A program made the position numbers and the translations under genes. 64,000 nucleotides of DNA from an uncultured Bilophila sp. (GTDB lineage: Bacteria; Desulfobacterota; Desulfovibrionia; Desulfovibrionales; Desulfovibrionaceae), in assembly GCA_910585945.1 (NCBI GenBank), contig CAJUHZ010000010.1, positions 12,562 through 76,561 on the forward strand, given 5' to 3'. Position 1 is the stretch's first letter. Each line of letters begins with the position of its first letter. The notes below the pieces were generated by a model. The model saw nothing but the letters and a program-made list of their open reading frames with translations. It was not told where the DNA came from and ran no database searches. This document shows, piece by piece, positions 27,916 to 38,018 of the stretch.

Positions 27916-28968
27916 ATGTTCTTCGGTTTTGAGTTCCGCCGCGCGCCCGGAGCGGGAAACGCGGGCCGCGGCGCGAGCGTATCCGCGCTTTCGGTCTCGC
28001 CTGTCCTCTCCCTGGTGCTGAACTTTCTGTCCCTGATGCTGCCGCTTTGGGGCATTCTGTTTGCTGTGCCCTGTTTCGCCGGCGGGACAAATGGATTGAA
28101 CGGACCGGATTGTGAAGCCGGCAGGCGCGAAGCGCCCCCCGATCCCGAGGTTTTTGACGGCAAGACGCTGTTCCGCCTGGGCTGGGGAGATGATCTGTGC
28201 GCCGTCACCTTTGACGACGGGCCGGGACGCCACACGTTGCGATTGCTGGAAATTCTTGGAGGGCGGGGCATTCCGGCCACATTTTTTGTTGTGGGAAGCC
28301 GGGCGGAACAGTATCCGTCCATTGTCCGGCGCATTCAGGAACAAGGCCATGAAGTGGCCAACCATTCGTTTTCGCACATGACGTTGCGAGGACGTGATCC
28401 GCTGACGCAACGGCAGGAGATCGAACGCGTTCAGAAGTTTCTGGCCGATCTTGGCGTGGTTTCGCGTTTCGTGCGGCCGCCCTACGGGCGCTATGACGCG
28501 GAAACCGTGCGCATCGCGGCGGACCTGGGGCTTTCCATCGTGCTGTGGTCGGTGGACAGCATGGATTGGGAACAGCCGCCGCGGATGGAACACATGCGCA
28601 CGCAGGTTCGGGGGCAGAAGACGCGCGGCATTTTTCTTTTTCACGACACGCACGCGCTTACTGTGGAAGCCATCCCCCGGGTTTTGGACGGTCTGGCGGC
28701 CGACGGCTGCCGTTTTGTCACTGTCTCCGCATATCTGGACGCGGTGCGGACGCCTCCGCGATCCGTTGCGGGGGCCGCATTGTCCTGCCCTGTCAGATTG
28801 GCCCGCCCGGCCGGTTCGGGCGCATCATCGGACGCGCTGCGGAACGGCGCGCCCTTCAGCATGTCCGCCAAGCTGGCGGCCGCTGTGCTGCCGCCCCCCT
28901 TCTTCAGGGATCCATTTGAACGGTTCGTTGCCCTGCTTTTGTCGCCGGCGGGCGTGCTGGTCCGCTGA
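27916..28968 (+). CDS. Polysaccharide deacetylase (NodB domain)
   Basis: A 350-residue exported protein with an N-terminal hydrophobic segment (LSLMLPLWGILFAVPCFA). The NodB catalytic domain is complete: VTFDDGPG (MT1, Asp-Asp), NHSFSH (MT2, metal His pair), RPPYGRYD (MT3), LWSVDSMDW (MT4) and GIFLFHD (MT5). It should remove acetyl groups from an extracytoplasmic glycan, most likely peptidoglycan or a surface polymer. ATG 27916 has GAGG 7 bases upstream; longer frames run into the palindrome. It converges on tamB with only 22 bp between stops. Confidence 0.88.
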   Translation: MFFGFEFRRAPGAGNAGRGASVSALSVSPVLSLVLNFLSLMLPLWGILFAVPCFAGGTNGLNGPDCEAGRREAPPDPEVFDGKTLFRLGWGDDLCAVTFDDGPGRHTLRLLEILGGRGIPATFFVVGSRAEQYPSIVRRIQEQGHEVANHSFSHMTLRGRDPLTQRQEIERVQKFLADLGVVSRFVRPPYGRYDAETVRIAADLGLSIVLWSVDSMDWEQPPRMEHMRTQVRGQKTRGIFLFHDTHALTVEAIPRVLDGLAADGCRFVTVSAYLDAVRTPPRSVAGAALSCPVRLARPAGSGASSDALRNGAPFSMSAKLAAAVLPPPFFRDPFERFVALLLSPAGVLVR

Positions 28969-28990
28969 AGAAGTCGTGCATGAAACGGGG

Positions 28991-31900
28991 TCAGTAGTCC
29001 TTTTTCCAACTGGCCCCGATTTCGGAGCCGCGCGAGGTGGTGCTGGCATCCAGGCTGAGGCGGGGGGTCAGCTCGATTTGCACTCGCACCCCGCTGTCTT
29101 CGCCGGTCATGCCCTGTTCCAGCCCGACATAGACGTTATCCAGCACATATTTCCCCACTTCCAGCGTCGGGACGCCTTCGTCCTCGTCATCGTCCGATCC
29201 TGGCCGCTGGCCCGGGTTGAGTTGGCCGGCTCCGTTCGTGCCGGCCGGCTGTTGCGCCCGGCGCGCGCTTTTGAAGCGAACCACATCCATGCCGAGCGTA
29301 TCGCGCGCCGCGCCGAGCAGACCGGGGCCGCCTCCCGCCAGAATACGCAGTTCATTGGCGAGCTGCAGCGCTTCAAGCCGGCTCAGACTGCCGGCGCTCT
29401 GGCCGAACAGCACTTGCGCCACCACTTCATCCTCGGGCAGGGGCGGGCGGCTGGAAAGCTTGAGCGCCGGCGAAGTGGCCGGGCCGCTCACGGTCGCTTC
29501 CGCCGTGATCGAAGGCCCGTCGTGGGTGAGGACAATGTCCAGGGAGGGAATCGGCGGGGTGGAGCCGGTAAAAAGCACGTTGCCCCGGCTGAGCGTGAAC
29601 TCCTTGCCCAGAAGCTGAAAGGTTCCGCGCACTGAAGAAATGCGCCCGAGAACCACAGGATCCGGGGCCGGTCCCTTTACGGCAAGATCGCCCCGCCACT
29701 CGCTTTCCAGACCCTTGCCGCGCACGAAGAAGCGGCCGGGCAGGGTGACGTCCACGTTGAGCATCGGGCCGGCCGCCTTGTTGTCCGTTTCGGCTTCCTC
29801 CTTGCGGACTGTCGGAGAATCCGGCGCGCCGGCCGTGGGGATGGTCGTCACATCCAGGGTGGGGATGTTGCTCCCAAAGGTTCCGACGATGTTGAATTCA
29901 CCCCGATCCACGGTGACGGCGGCGTTCACGGCAAGATCGGACGGGGACAGCGCCGCGCCCGTGACGCTGGCGTCAGCCGAGAGGGTGACGGAAAGATCGT
30001 TGCGGTGGAGCGGCGCGAGATCATTGATCACGCCTTTCAGATCCAGGGGAAGGCCCTTTGCGAGCGGGCCAATGGTTCCTTCCACCCTGGCCGTGCCGCT
30101 TCGGCCGTCCCCCAGCGTGACGGAAAGGCGGGATTCTCCGGCGGAACGCACGCGAAGGTCCGCATTGATGTCCGCAAGCAGAAGCCCGAGGAGAATATCC
30201 TCGTACCGGCCGCCGGATACGCCAAGATCGGCCGAAAGTTCGGGAGCGGCCAGAGTGCCGCCCAGGACGGCGTCGAGCTTCGCGTTCCCCGTCACATGTC
30301 TGTCGGCCAGAGGCACAAAGCTCCACAGTGGGGCGAGCGAGCCTTCCCAGCGCGCGGATCCGCTCAGGGGGCGGCGCATGGCCGGGCGGGGAAGCCCGTC
30401 CGGACCGATCTCCCGCTCCAGGGGGATCAGGGCTTCGGCCACAAGATCCGAAGGGCCGACGCCGCTGAGCGCCGCCCTGGCCCGCAGACCGGGCCAGCCT
30501 GTGCCGCCGGCCCGTCCCGCCGGCCTGGGGCCGGAGGATTCCAGGGCGGCGTCGAGGCGAAACGCAACGGGCGGCGTTTCGTTCCCGGGGTACCGGATAT
30601 CGTCCGCGCGCACGGTCAGCTTGCCCGAGGGAAAGCGTCCGGCCGAACGGGAGAGGCGCGCCTCCGCCGTGATGGCCGCATCGGGCAGGGGCGCGTCGAT
30701 CAGTGAACGCAAGGCTCCCAATTCCAGGCTGTTCAGCGAAAGGTCCACGTCAAGGGCTTCGGGCGAGACAAGCGCGTTCCCCCGCACGGAACCGGAAGGC
30801 GACAGCGAGGCGTCAAGCCCGCGCACGCGCAGGGCGTCCCCTCCGTTTTCGGAGCGGAAGCTCGCTTCCAGCGGCGCGTTCAGACGCAGGCCAAGCCCGG
30901 TGACCCCGTCTCTGGCGTGCAAGCGATCGATGCGGCATACGCGCCCCGGCGCGTCAAGCGTCAGACCGAGATCCGCCTCCACCTGTCCCTTGAGGGAGAG
31001 GGCGGCTGCAAGCTGCGAAAGCGGGCCGCTGACGCGCGCCGTTCCTTCCCGCCATGAGCGCCCCGCCGCGGTCCCCGGCCCGCTTCGCGCATTGAAATTC
31101 ACGCGGGCCGCGCCGAAGATATCGTCGGCTTCGAGCGTGGCTCGCATGTGGCTCAGCGTGGTTTCGGGGGCGCGCAATTCACGCAGGTCCACTTCCGCCC
31201 GCACACCCTGTCCGGGCGCGTCGGCAAGGGCGACACGAAGCTTCGCCGTTTTGCTCTGGATGCGGCTGGCTCCCTTCAGTCCGGCGGCGGCGTTGATCAG
31301 GCCCCAGTCCGAAACGTCAAGGGCGAGATGACCGGCAAGACGCGGGGGCGCGCTGTTTTCGTCGTGCCCGGCCAGGGCCGGATCGGCCGCACGGCGCGGC
31401 AGTTCCGCATCCAGCGCGCCGGTCAGGGCAATGCCCGGGGCTGTTCCGCTGATCCTGTCGAGCCGAACTTCGCCCGGCGCGGCGCTTGTGGCCGGACGAA
31501 CGATCCAGTCCGTCGACAGATGGATCGGGCTTCCTTTCGGCGGGGTCAGCCCGTGTTGACTGATCACCGCGTCAAGGCGCGCCGTGCCGTCGCAACGCGG
31601 AGCTTTCGCCGCTTTTTGACCCGATCCGGATTCGGCCGATCCGAATGGTGCGGGCAGATTTGCGGCTCTGAGCAGGAAACGCAGATCCGTCAACGCGCTT
31701 TCCGCCCGGCGGAGGGCAGGGCTTGTCGCGGTCATTTCAAGCCAGGGCGAAGACGCCGGCCCGCCTGCCCGGAGCGTGGCCGCAAGGCTTCCCGAAAGAT
31801 CGGGAACAAGCGGGGCGAAGGCGGTCAGCGCCGGCAGGTTCAGCCGCGCTTCCGCGGCAATCTGTGCTTCGCCTCCCGGCTCGGGCGCGGCGAGCAGGCT

Positions 31901-34048
31901 GGCTTCTCCGCGAATCCTGGCCGCGGCGGCTGCGAGGGAGAGACGCGCCGTGGCGGCGTTCCGCCCCTGACCTGCCCCCTGATCTGTGTGGGGCGGCAGG
32001 CCGAGGTCCACGTTCAGCGACGGCGCTTTCCCGAGCACATTGTTCAGCAGGGGCATTCCCCAGTTCATCCCTGTTCCTTCAAGGTTGAGAGTGGCGGCCA
32101 GGGGGGGAAGGTTCAGGGGGAGATGCCCGGCGGAAGCGGTGTTTTTGCCTGGAGTTTGCAGGTCCGCGGTCAGGTTCAGCGCGCCGGAGGGAGCTTCCGG
32201 CAGCGAGAGGAGCGCGCGCAGAGGCAGGCGATCCAGGGCGGGAATGTCCGCACGCAGGGTCAGGGCGCTTGCGCTGTCGGCCAGGTTGAGACTCCCCTGT
32301 GCGGCAAGGGTGGCGAAATCGTCGTCGATCCGGCAGGAAAGGGTGTCGAGCCGGACGTTTTCCCCGGTTTTCTCAAGACGCGCCGCGAGGTTGATCTCCA
32401 GCGCGTCGGGTGTGGTTCCAAGGCCGCTGAGGGAAACGACGCCGTCCAGATTGAGATGTATCGGATCCGGGCGTATCGGACCGGCTGGCGCGGCGCGCGG
32501 GGTCTCCTGCCCGCCCGCGGCAACAGCGTGCGGAACGTTGTTCCGAGCATCCCGCGCGCCCCGCTCATCGGGCGTATCAGACGTATCGGGCGCGCTGTGC
32601 ACGTCCGGCGCATGTGGGGTTCCCGAAACGCCGTCCCGGGCGGGCGCGGCAGTCGCGGGGGGAGCGCTCTCCGCCATGAGTCCGGCGGCCTGCAAGCGAA
32701 GGCTTGCGTTGGCGTCAAGATGTTTTTGCGCGACCTCAAGACCGCGCGTTTGAAGGTCAAGCGTCAGATCCGGGGCGGCCGGCCGGCCGGCGAGGGCAAG
32801 CGTCAGCGTCGCTTCATTGAGCGGGAGCGTGGTTTCGGGCACGGGCAGACCGTTGCGGGCCGCCCGGCGCATCAGGGCTGTCAGCGCGTCCGGATCGTCC
32901 AGAACAAGGGCCAGCTTGCCTTGCAATGCGGTGTCGGCCGCCGCAAGAGCGCCGTCCAGCCGCACGCCGTCCAGCCGCAGATTCAGTTCCGGCACGGCCA
33001 GCGGCGTCCCATCCGGCGCGCCGTCCAGCCCGGCCAGCACCGACAGGGCGAGATCCGGCGCGTCTCCGTCCGGATCGTTCGCGTCCGCCCGAGCGGGGAT
33101 CGGAGCCGGCTCCGCGAGCCGCAGGGCCAGCTTCAGACGCGCCCCCACATCGGGCCTGAAGGGAGCGGGCAGGGCAGGGGCGCTTGTCGGGAGCAGCCAT
33201 TCGCCCTTGTTCCCGAGAAAGATTTCGCCCGCAATCCGCGCGACGTGGGGCCACTCCGCGCGCAGGCTGGCGCGCCAGTCCGTCAGAGGGCCGTCGCCCG
33301 TGAGGCTTGCGGCAAGAAAGGTTTCGGCTTTGGGAAGCTCTTCCCTGCTGTCCGGCGTCGGGTTCGCCCCGGACAGATTCATTTCGGACGGATTCGGTTC
33401 GGAAAGATTCGTCCCAGACGAATTCTTTTCAGGGGGATTTGTTCCGGACTGGCTTGCGCCGGCTGCGATCGCGGGGGAAGCCGCGCCCAAGGGCGGCAGG
33501 CCAAGCGCTTCGGGCGCGATGCGCGCGTCGACAAGCCGCACGCCGTCAAGGCGGACACGATCCAGAATCCGGCTCACACCACGGCCCGTCTCACCGATCC
33601 GGGCGAAGACGCGGCCCTGCTCCGTTTCCGGCTCGGGGGCGGGCGCATCCGGCGATTCGGGCAGTTCCGGCAGCCGGTACAGGATCGGCTCGCGCACAAG
33701 GATTTCCTCCACCGCGAGCGTCCCGCCCAGCAGGGCCGCAAGGCGTAGGCGCACGGCGGCTTCCGGCACGTTCAGCCACACGCCCTGTCTGTCGCTGACG
33801 CGCAGATCGGTCACCCGCAACTGTTGCGGGAGCGGCCCGGAGATCCGGCCAAAGTGGAGGGAAAGGCCGGACCCCGCAAGCGCGGCGGGCAGATGTTCGG
33901 CAGCGACGCGTTCCACCCAGCGTTCGCCCGTGTCGCTTCGCAGAAAAAGCAGCCCGCCGCCGATCAGGATCAGCGTCAGCGCCGGAACGGCGACAAGCAG
34001 GCCAAGCCCGATACGAAGCATCACGCGGAGAACGGGGGGGATACGCAT
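28991..34048 (-). CDS. tamB: Translocation and assembly module protein TamB
   Basis: A 1685-residue AsmA-like protein. A signal anchor (LRIGLGLLVAVPALTLILIGGGLLF) is followed by a very long beta-rich repeat region and the C-terminal DUF490 domain, ending with PEDEVVAQVLFGQSAGSLS and LDASTTSRGSEIGASWKKDY. TamB spans the periplasm and works with TamA in outer-membrane protein insertion and phospholipid transport. A Ser/Asn/Pro-rich repeated stretch near residue 215 (NLSEPNPSEMNLSGANP) is unusual. Its ATG overlaps the tamA stop in TGATG. Confidence 0.92.
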   Translation of the reverse strand: MRIPPVLRVMLRIGLGLLVAVPALTLILIGGGLLFLRSDTGERWVERVAAEHLPAALAGSGLSLHFGRISGPLPQQLRVTDLRVSDRQGVWLNVPEAAVRLRLAALLGGTLAVEEILVREPILYRLPELPESPDAPAPEPETEQGRVFARIGETGRGVSRILDRVRLDGVRLVDARIAPEALGLPPLGAASPAIAAGASQSGTNPPEKNSSGTNLSEPNPSEMNLSGANPTPDSREELPKAETFLAASLTGDGPLTDWRASLRAEWPHVARIAGEIFLGNKGEWLLPTSAPALPAPFRPDVGARLKLALRLAEPAPIPARADANDPDGDAPDLALSVLAGLDGAPDGTPLAVPELNLRLDGVRLDGALAAADTALQGKLALVLDDPDALTALMRRAARNGLPVPETTLPLNEATLTLALAGRPAAPDLTLDLQTRGLEVAQKHLDANASLRLQAAGLMAESAPPATAAPARDGVSGTPHAPDVHSAPDTSDTPDERGARDARNNVPHAVAAGGQETPRAAPAGPIRPDPIHLNLDGVVSLSGLGTTPDALEINLAARLEKTGENVRLDTLSCRIDDDFATLAAQGSLNLADSASALTLRADIPALDRLPLRALLSLPEAPSGALNLTADLQTPGKNTASAGHLPLNLPPLAATLNLEGTGMNWGMPLLNNVLGKAPSLNVDLGLPPHTDQGAGQGRNAATARLSLAAAAARIRGEASLLAAPEPGGEAQIAAEARLNLPALTAFAPLVPDLSGSLAATLRAGGPASSPWLEMTATSPALRRAESALTDLRFLLRAANLPAPFGSAESGSGQKAAKAPRCDGTARLDAVISQHGLTPPKGSPIHLSTDWIVRPATSAAPGEVRLDRISGTAPGIALTGALDAELPRRAADPALAGHDENSAPPRLAGHLALDVSDWGLINAAAGLKGASRIQSKTAKLRVALADAPGQGVRAEVDLRELRAPETTLSHMRATLEADDIFGAARVNFNARSGPGTAAGRSWREGTARVSGPLSQLAAALSLKGQVEADLGLTLDAPGRVCRIDRLHARDGVTGLGLRLNAPLEASFRSENGGDALRVRGLDASLSPSGSVRGNALVSPEALDVDLSLNSLELGALRSLIDAPLPDAAITAEARLSRSAGRFPSGKLTVRADDIRYPGNETPPVAFRLDAALESSGPRPAGRAGGTGWPGLRARAALSGVGPSDLVAEALIPLEREIGPDGLPRPAMRRPLSGSARWEGSLAPLWSFVPLADRHVTGNAKLDAVLGGTLAAPELSADLGVSGGRYEDILLGLLLADINADLRVRSAGESRLSVTLGDGRSGTARVEGTIGPLAKGLPLDLKGVINDLAPLHRNDLSVTLSADASVTGAALSPSDLAVNAAVTVDRGEFNIVGTFGSNIPTLDVTTIPTAGAPDSPTVRKEEAETDNKAAGPMLNVDVTLPGRFFVRGKGLESEWRGDLAVKGPAPDPVVLGRISSVRGTFQLLGKEFTLSRGNVLFTGSTPPIPSLDIVLTHDGPSITAEATVSGPATSPALKLSSRPPLPEDEVVAQVLFGQSAGSLSRLEALQLANELRILAGGGPGLLGAARDTLGMDVVRFKSARRAQQPAGTNGAGQLNPGQRPGSDDDEDEGVPTLEVGKYVLDNVYVGLEQGMTGEDSGVRVQIELTPRLSLDASTTSRGSEIGASWKKDY

Positions 34049-35925
34049 CAGAACGCCTGCCCGAGGCTGAGGTAGATTTGAAACGCCTTCTGGTGGGCGC
34101 GATCCTGAAGCGGAACGCCCACATCCAGACGGACCGGGCCGATCGGCGTGTAGTAGCGAAGGCCGAGGCCCGCGCCCCAGTCCAGTTTTTTGCCCAGATC
34201 GGGCAATGTCTTGTCGTACACCATGCCGCCGTCGAGAAAGGGAACGATGCCAAAATTGTCGCCCACGCGAAAACGCGCCTCAAGGCTGAAGTCGGTGAAG
34301 GAAAGGCCGCCTGTCGGGTCGCCCTTTTCGTTTTGGGGGCCGATGGACTGATATTTGTAGCCGCGCACGGACCCGCCCCCGCCGACGTAAAAGCGGAGCG
34401 AGGCAGGCGTGCCGCTGGCGCTTGCCCCGGCAAGGCTCCCCGCGGCGGCGCGCACCGCCAGCACAAGCCGATCCGATCCTGTGGGCATGAGGTAGCCGCT
34501 GGCGTCAATGCGGGCGCGCACCATGCTCAGGGGGCCGTCGTACACGCCGCTGTACGGCGTGACGCTCAGGGCCAGGCGTGTGCCCTGCGTGGGGTTGAAG
34601 AAGTCGTTGGTGGTATCCCGCCGCAGGCCGAGGGGCACCCCGAAAAGGGCATATGTTTGCCGGCCCTTGAGGTGATCGTTGATTTCGCCGCCTTCGGCGG
34701 AAAGGCGCGCGCTGGCCCACCAGTGCCGCCACTCGCCGCTGAAGCGGCGTTCCAGACCGACAGCCGCGTATCCGGCTGTCTGATCGTAGGCGTCGGTGGT
34801 TTCGTTGCGGGCTTCCGCCTCGGCCACCAGGCTTTGATCGCGGCGGCCGAATTCAGGCTTGGCAAACGTGAGGCCGATCATTTGTAGATCTTCGGTGATG
34901 GGCATGAAGACCCGCAGGCGTTCGCCTCCGCCGAGCAAATTGCGGTGCTCCCAGGAGGCGTTCACCCCGAAACCGTTGTCCGTGGAATAACGCACGCCGC
35001 CGCTCACGGTACGCGGCGGGGCTTCCGTTACGGTCAGCAGGACCGGCGTGGTCCCGCCGGGAGCCGCTCCCTCTCCGGACGCCTCCAGATCGGGCTTGAG
35101 CGTGATCATGCTGAACAGGCCGGTTTCCTGCAGGGACGTACGGTATTTTTCGATGCTGGCGGCATCCCACGGATCGCCGGTGCGCCAGGGGACAAGACGT
35201 TTCAGGTAGGTTTCGCTGACATTGGAATCGCCCTGCACGCGCAATTGTCCCATCCGCAGAAAGGGGCCGGGGTCCACGACGACGACGGCGCGCAGGCTGT
35301 GTGTGGATTCGATCAGCACATATTCCGTATTTACGGTTTTCGCCAGCGGATAGCCTCGGCGTTCAAGGTGCGCGCCAATGCTCTCGACAGCGTCGAGCAC
35401 GGCTTCCGCCGTGGCGGGATCTCCCTCTTTCAGGCCAAAGGCCGCGAGCGTGCGCGGAAAGATTTCCCCATCGGCAAAAGACGGCGCGTCGGGGGAAGCG
35501 GGGCGCGCGCTGCGATAGATGATTTCCGTCCGTCCGATGGACGCGCGGGGGCCGGGGGCAAGCTGGATGCGGATGCGCACGGGGCGGGCTTCCCACTCGA
35601 TGACCCTGGTCGCCTTTCCTTCATAATATCCCTGGGATCGCAGGATCTTGCGGGCGGTTTCCATATCCGCGGCGACACGGCGTTCCAGAGCCACCCGGCT
35701 GTCGGGCTTTTCCTCCCGCAACCAGAGAAGCTGGCTGTTTGCCTCCATTTCGCTGATGAGCGCCGTATCCCGGTTGTCCGCAACGAAGGTGACGGCGTAG
35801 GGGATGCCGGAGGAAGCGGGGGCGGCGGCCGCCGTTTCCGGGGCCGCCGCAAAAAGCTCCGCGCTTGAAGTGGAGAGCCAGAATGCGACAAGGAGGACCA
35901 GCGTCCGCACGATCAGGCAAAACAT
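34048..35925 (-). CDS. tamA: BamA/TamA family outer membrane protein
   Basis: A 625-residue Omp85 protein. After a signal peptide (LVLLVAFWLSTSSAELFA) come three POTRA-like segments and the C-terminal 16-strand barrel, with FNPTQGTRLALSV, LRFYVGGGGSVRGYKYQ (the conserved VRGY/F loop) and a terminal strand GQAF ending in Phe. With TamB it forms the translocation and assembly module. It is the first gene of the pair; a BamA role is excluded by the short POTRA region and by the tamB partner. Confidence 0.9.
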   Translation of the reverse strand: MFCLIVRTLVLLVAFWLSTSSAELFAAAPETAAAAPASSGIPYAVTFVADNRDTALISEMEANSQLLWLREEKPDSRVALERRVAADMETARKILRSQGYYEGKATRVIEWEARPVRIRIQLAPGPRASIGRTEIIYRSARPASPDAPSFADGEIFPRTLAAFGLKEGDPATAEAVLDAVESIGAHLERRGYPLAKTVNTEYVLIESTHSLRAVVVVDPGPFLRMGQLRVQGDSNVSETYLKRLVPWRTGDPWDAASIEKYRTSLQETGLFSMITLKPDLEASGEGAAPGGTTPVLLTVTEAPPRTVSGGVRYSTDNGFGVNASWEHRNLLGGGERLRVFMPITEDLQMIGLTFAKPEFGRRDQSLVAEAEARNETTDAYDQTAGYAAVGLERRFSGEWRHWWASARLSAEGGEINDHLKGRQTYALFGVPLGLRRDTTNDFFNPTQGTRLALSVTPYSGVYDGPLSMVRARIDASGYLMPTGSDRLVLAVRAAAGSLAGASASGTPASLRFYVGGGGSVRGYKYQSIGPQNEKGDPTGGLSFTDFSLEARFRVGDNFGIVPFLDGGMVYDKTLPDLGKKLDWGAGLGLRYYTPIGPVRLDVGVPLQDRAHQKAFQIYLSLGQAF

Positions 35926-35986
35926 AGAAATATCATGCGGGTATGAAGGCTCCGCGTCAAGGGGCTATTTCGGGTATGGAGCCGCA

Positions 35987-37912
35987 TTACAATTTGCGCA
36001 CCTCCACATACCAGGCCCCGGCCTCCTCAAGCAGCTTGTTCACCCGCCCGGCCAGGGCGTAGGGATCGCCGACATAACCGTCAAGCAGCAGGGCGGCGTC
36101 GAAGAGGTTCCGGATCATTTCGGCAAGCTGGGGCGAATCCGGATCGGTCTTGTGGATGCGCAGGAGCGTGCGCAGGATGGGGTGATCCCGGTTCACCTCA
36201 AAGATCTTTTGCGGAATGCTGTCATCCTTGTGGAGCACGCGCATGATCTTGTCCATGGAGGAGGTCACGCCTTCATCCGGGGCCACAAGGCAGGCGGGGC
36301 TGTCCGCAAGGCGGCGCGAGACGCGCACTTCCTTGATGTGATCGCCAAGCGTCTTGCCGATGGTTTTGAGCAGGGCGTCGAAGGCCGTCAGATCGTCGTC
36401 GGAGAGCGGGGCGGATTTGGGCGTGTCTTCGTCGGCATTGCGGAATTTGTCGAGCACGGCGCTGTCCGCATGTTCCACGGCCTTGAAGGCGAATTCCTTG
36501 TAGGAACCCAGGGTTTCCAGGGCGAACTCGTCCACAGGCTCAAACAGGTACAGCACTTCAATACCCTTGCGGCGGAAGACCTCCACATGCGGATTGAGCC
36601 GGGCGGCTTCCCTGCCGGGAGCGGCGGCGTACCAGATTTCCTTTTGTCCTTCCTTGGCCCGGCCGATGTATTCGTCGAGCGAAGTCAGGGCGTCCGCGTC
36701 ATCCAGGGCGGAGGAGTTGAAGCGGAGCAGCGGCACGATCCTGTCGCGGTTGACGAAGTCGTTGTAGCCGAGCTTGAAGACCTTGCCGTGCAGACGCCAG
36801 AACGCCTTGTACGCCTCGGGATCGGATTCGGCCATGCGTTCAAGGTGGCTCAGGGTTTGCCTGGTGAGGGTCTGGGCGATCTTGCGCAGAACCAGATTGC
36901 CCTGCAGGGTTTCGCGCGAGATGTTCAGGGGCAGGTCTTCGGTATCGACCACACCCTTGAGGAAGGCCATGTATTCGGGCACGAGATCCTTGTTCTCGCG
37001 CTGAATGAGCACGCGCCGCACATAGAGATCAAGCCCCCAATGATCCCGATATGCGCCGAAGTAATCGCGCGTGACGTCCGGAATGAACATGAGCGCGTTG
37101 AACTGCACGGGCGCGTCGACCGAAAGGTGCAGGGTGTCCAGCGGGGGCTTGGCGTCATAGGTCAGAAACTTGTAAAAATCCGCGTATTGTTCCTTGCTGA
37201 TGGAAAATTTCGGCTCGCGCCACAGGGCGGGAGTGGTGTTGACGCGCTCGCCTTCCAGCAGAATGGGGAAGGAGATGAAGTTGGAGTGGGTGCGGATGAT
37301 GTCTTCCAGCCGGTATTTTTCCAGAAACTCCGTCGCGTCTTCCTTCAGGAAAACACGGATGAGCGTGCCGCGCGTGACGGCGTCGGCCTCCGGCGCGTCG
37401 CCCAGGGTGAACTCTCCCTCGCCGTCGGAGGTCCAGAGGCTGGCGGGGGCGTCGCCCACGGCCGGGCGCGAGATGACTTCCACCTTGTCCGCCGCCATGA
37501 ACACCGAGTAGAAACCGATGCCGAAACGGCCGATGATGCTCCCGGCCGTGTCCTTGTTGTCCGCCGTGCCGGCGGCTTCGGCCAGATCCCGCAAAAAGGC
37601 TTCCGATCCGGAGTGCGCGATAGTGCCGAGGTTTTCCGCCATTTCTTCCCGCGACATGCCGACGCCGGTATCCCTGATGATCAGCAGGCGCTGGGTCTTG
37701 TCCACGGTGATCGCGATCTCCAGGGGCAGATCCGGATCGCGCACGGCTTCGCCCTTGCCTTGCAGAAAGCGGAGCTTGTCCAGCGCGTCCGACGCGTTGG
37801 AAATAAGCTCGCGCAGAAAAATTTCCCGATTGGTGTACAGGGAATGGGTCAGGATGTTCAGAACCTTGCGGGTTTCCGCCCGGAACTGGTGGGTGGCTGT
37901 CGTGTCAGACAT
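35987..37912 (-). CDS. htpG: Molecular chaperone HtpG (Hsp90)
   Basis: A 641-residue ATP-dependent chaperone. The GHKL ATPase domain shows REIFLRELISNASDALDK, IRDTGVGMSREE, LGTIAHSGSEAFL and RFGIGFYSVFMAA; the middle domain has YVRRVLIQ and the SREtLQ region with NISRETLQGN. The C-terminal dimerisation domain ends DPYALAGRVNKLLEE. The ATG at 37912 has GAGGAGG upstream and fits the family start. It is a single-gene unit. Confidence 0.97.
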   Translation of the reverse strand: MSDTTATHQFRAETRKVLNILTHSLYTNREIFLRELISNASDALDKLRFLQGKGEAVRDPDLPLEIAITVDKTQRLLIIRDTGVGMSREEMAENLGTIAHSGSEAFLRDLAEAAGTADNKDTAGSIIGRFGIGFYSVFMAADKVEVISRPAVGDAPASLWTSDGEGEFTLGDAPEADAVTRGTLIRVFLKEDATEFLEKYRLEDIIRTHSNFISFPILLEGERVNTTPALWREPKFSISKEQYADFYKFLTYDAKPPLDTLHLSVDAPVQFNALMFIPDVTRDYFGAYRDHWGLDLYVRRVLIQRENKDLVPEYMAFLKGVVDTEDLPLNISRETLQGNLVLRKIAQTLTRQTLSHLERMAESDPEAYKAFWRLHGKVFKLGYNDFVNRDRIVPLLRFNSSALDDADALTSLDEYIGRAKEGQKEIWYAAAPGREAARLNPHVEVFRRKGIEVLYLFEPVDEFALETLGSYKEFAFKAVEHADSAVLDKFRNADEDTPKSAPLSDDDLTAFDALLKTIGKTLGDHIKEVRVSRRLADSPACLVAPDEGVTSSMDKIMRVLHKDDSIPQKIFEVNRDHPILRTLLRIHKTDPDSPQLAEMIRNLFDAALLLDGYVGDPYALAGRVNKLLEEAGAWYVEVRKL

Positions 37913-37990
37913 GTGCTTTCCTCCTCGGCGTTCGTCTGTGCGATGCGGAATTCTCGGGGCCTTGTACGGTCCGCTTCCGCAGGCAGACAA

Positions 37991-38018
37991 TAGATAATTC
38001 AGACGGCAGGGGCGTCAA
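37991..38018 (-). promoter_or_regulatory. Putative promoter of htpG
   Basis: TTGACG (38018-38013) and TATCTA (37996-37991) with a 16-bp spacer, about 80 bp before the htpG ATG and overlapping the stop of the upstream gene. The CTTGAC-CCCC pattern could also be a poor heat-shock (sigma-32) site. Confidence 0.4.

Noticed and set aside
28991..34048. Repeated NxSxxNPSE-like stretch in tamB as a mobile or CRISPR-like repeat
   Set aside because: The repeats are short, degenerate and in frame within a low-complexity linker. No CRISPR array was found anywhere in the window.
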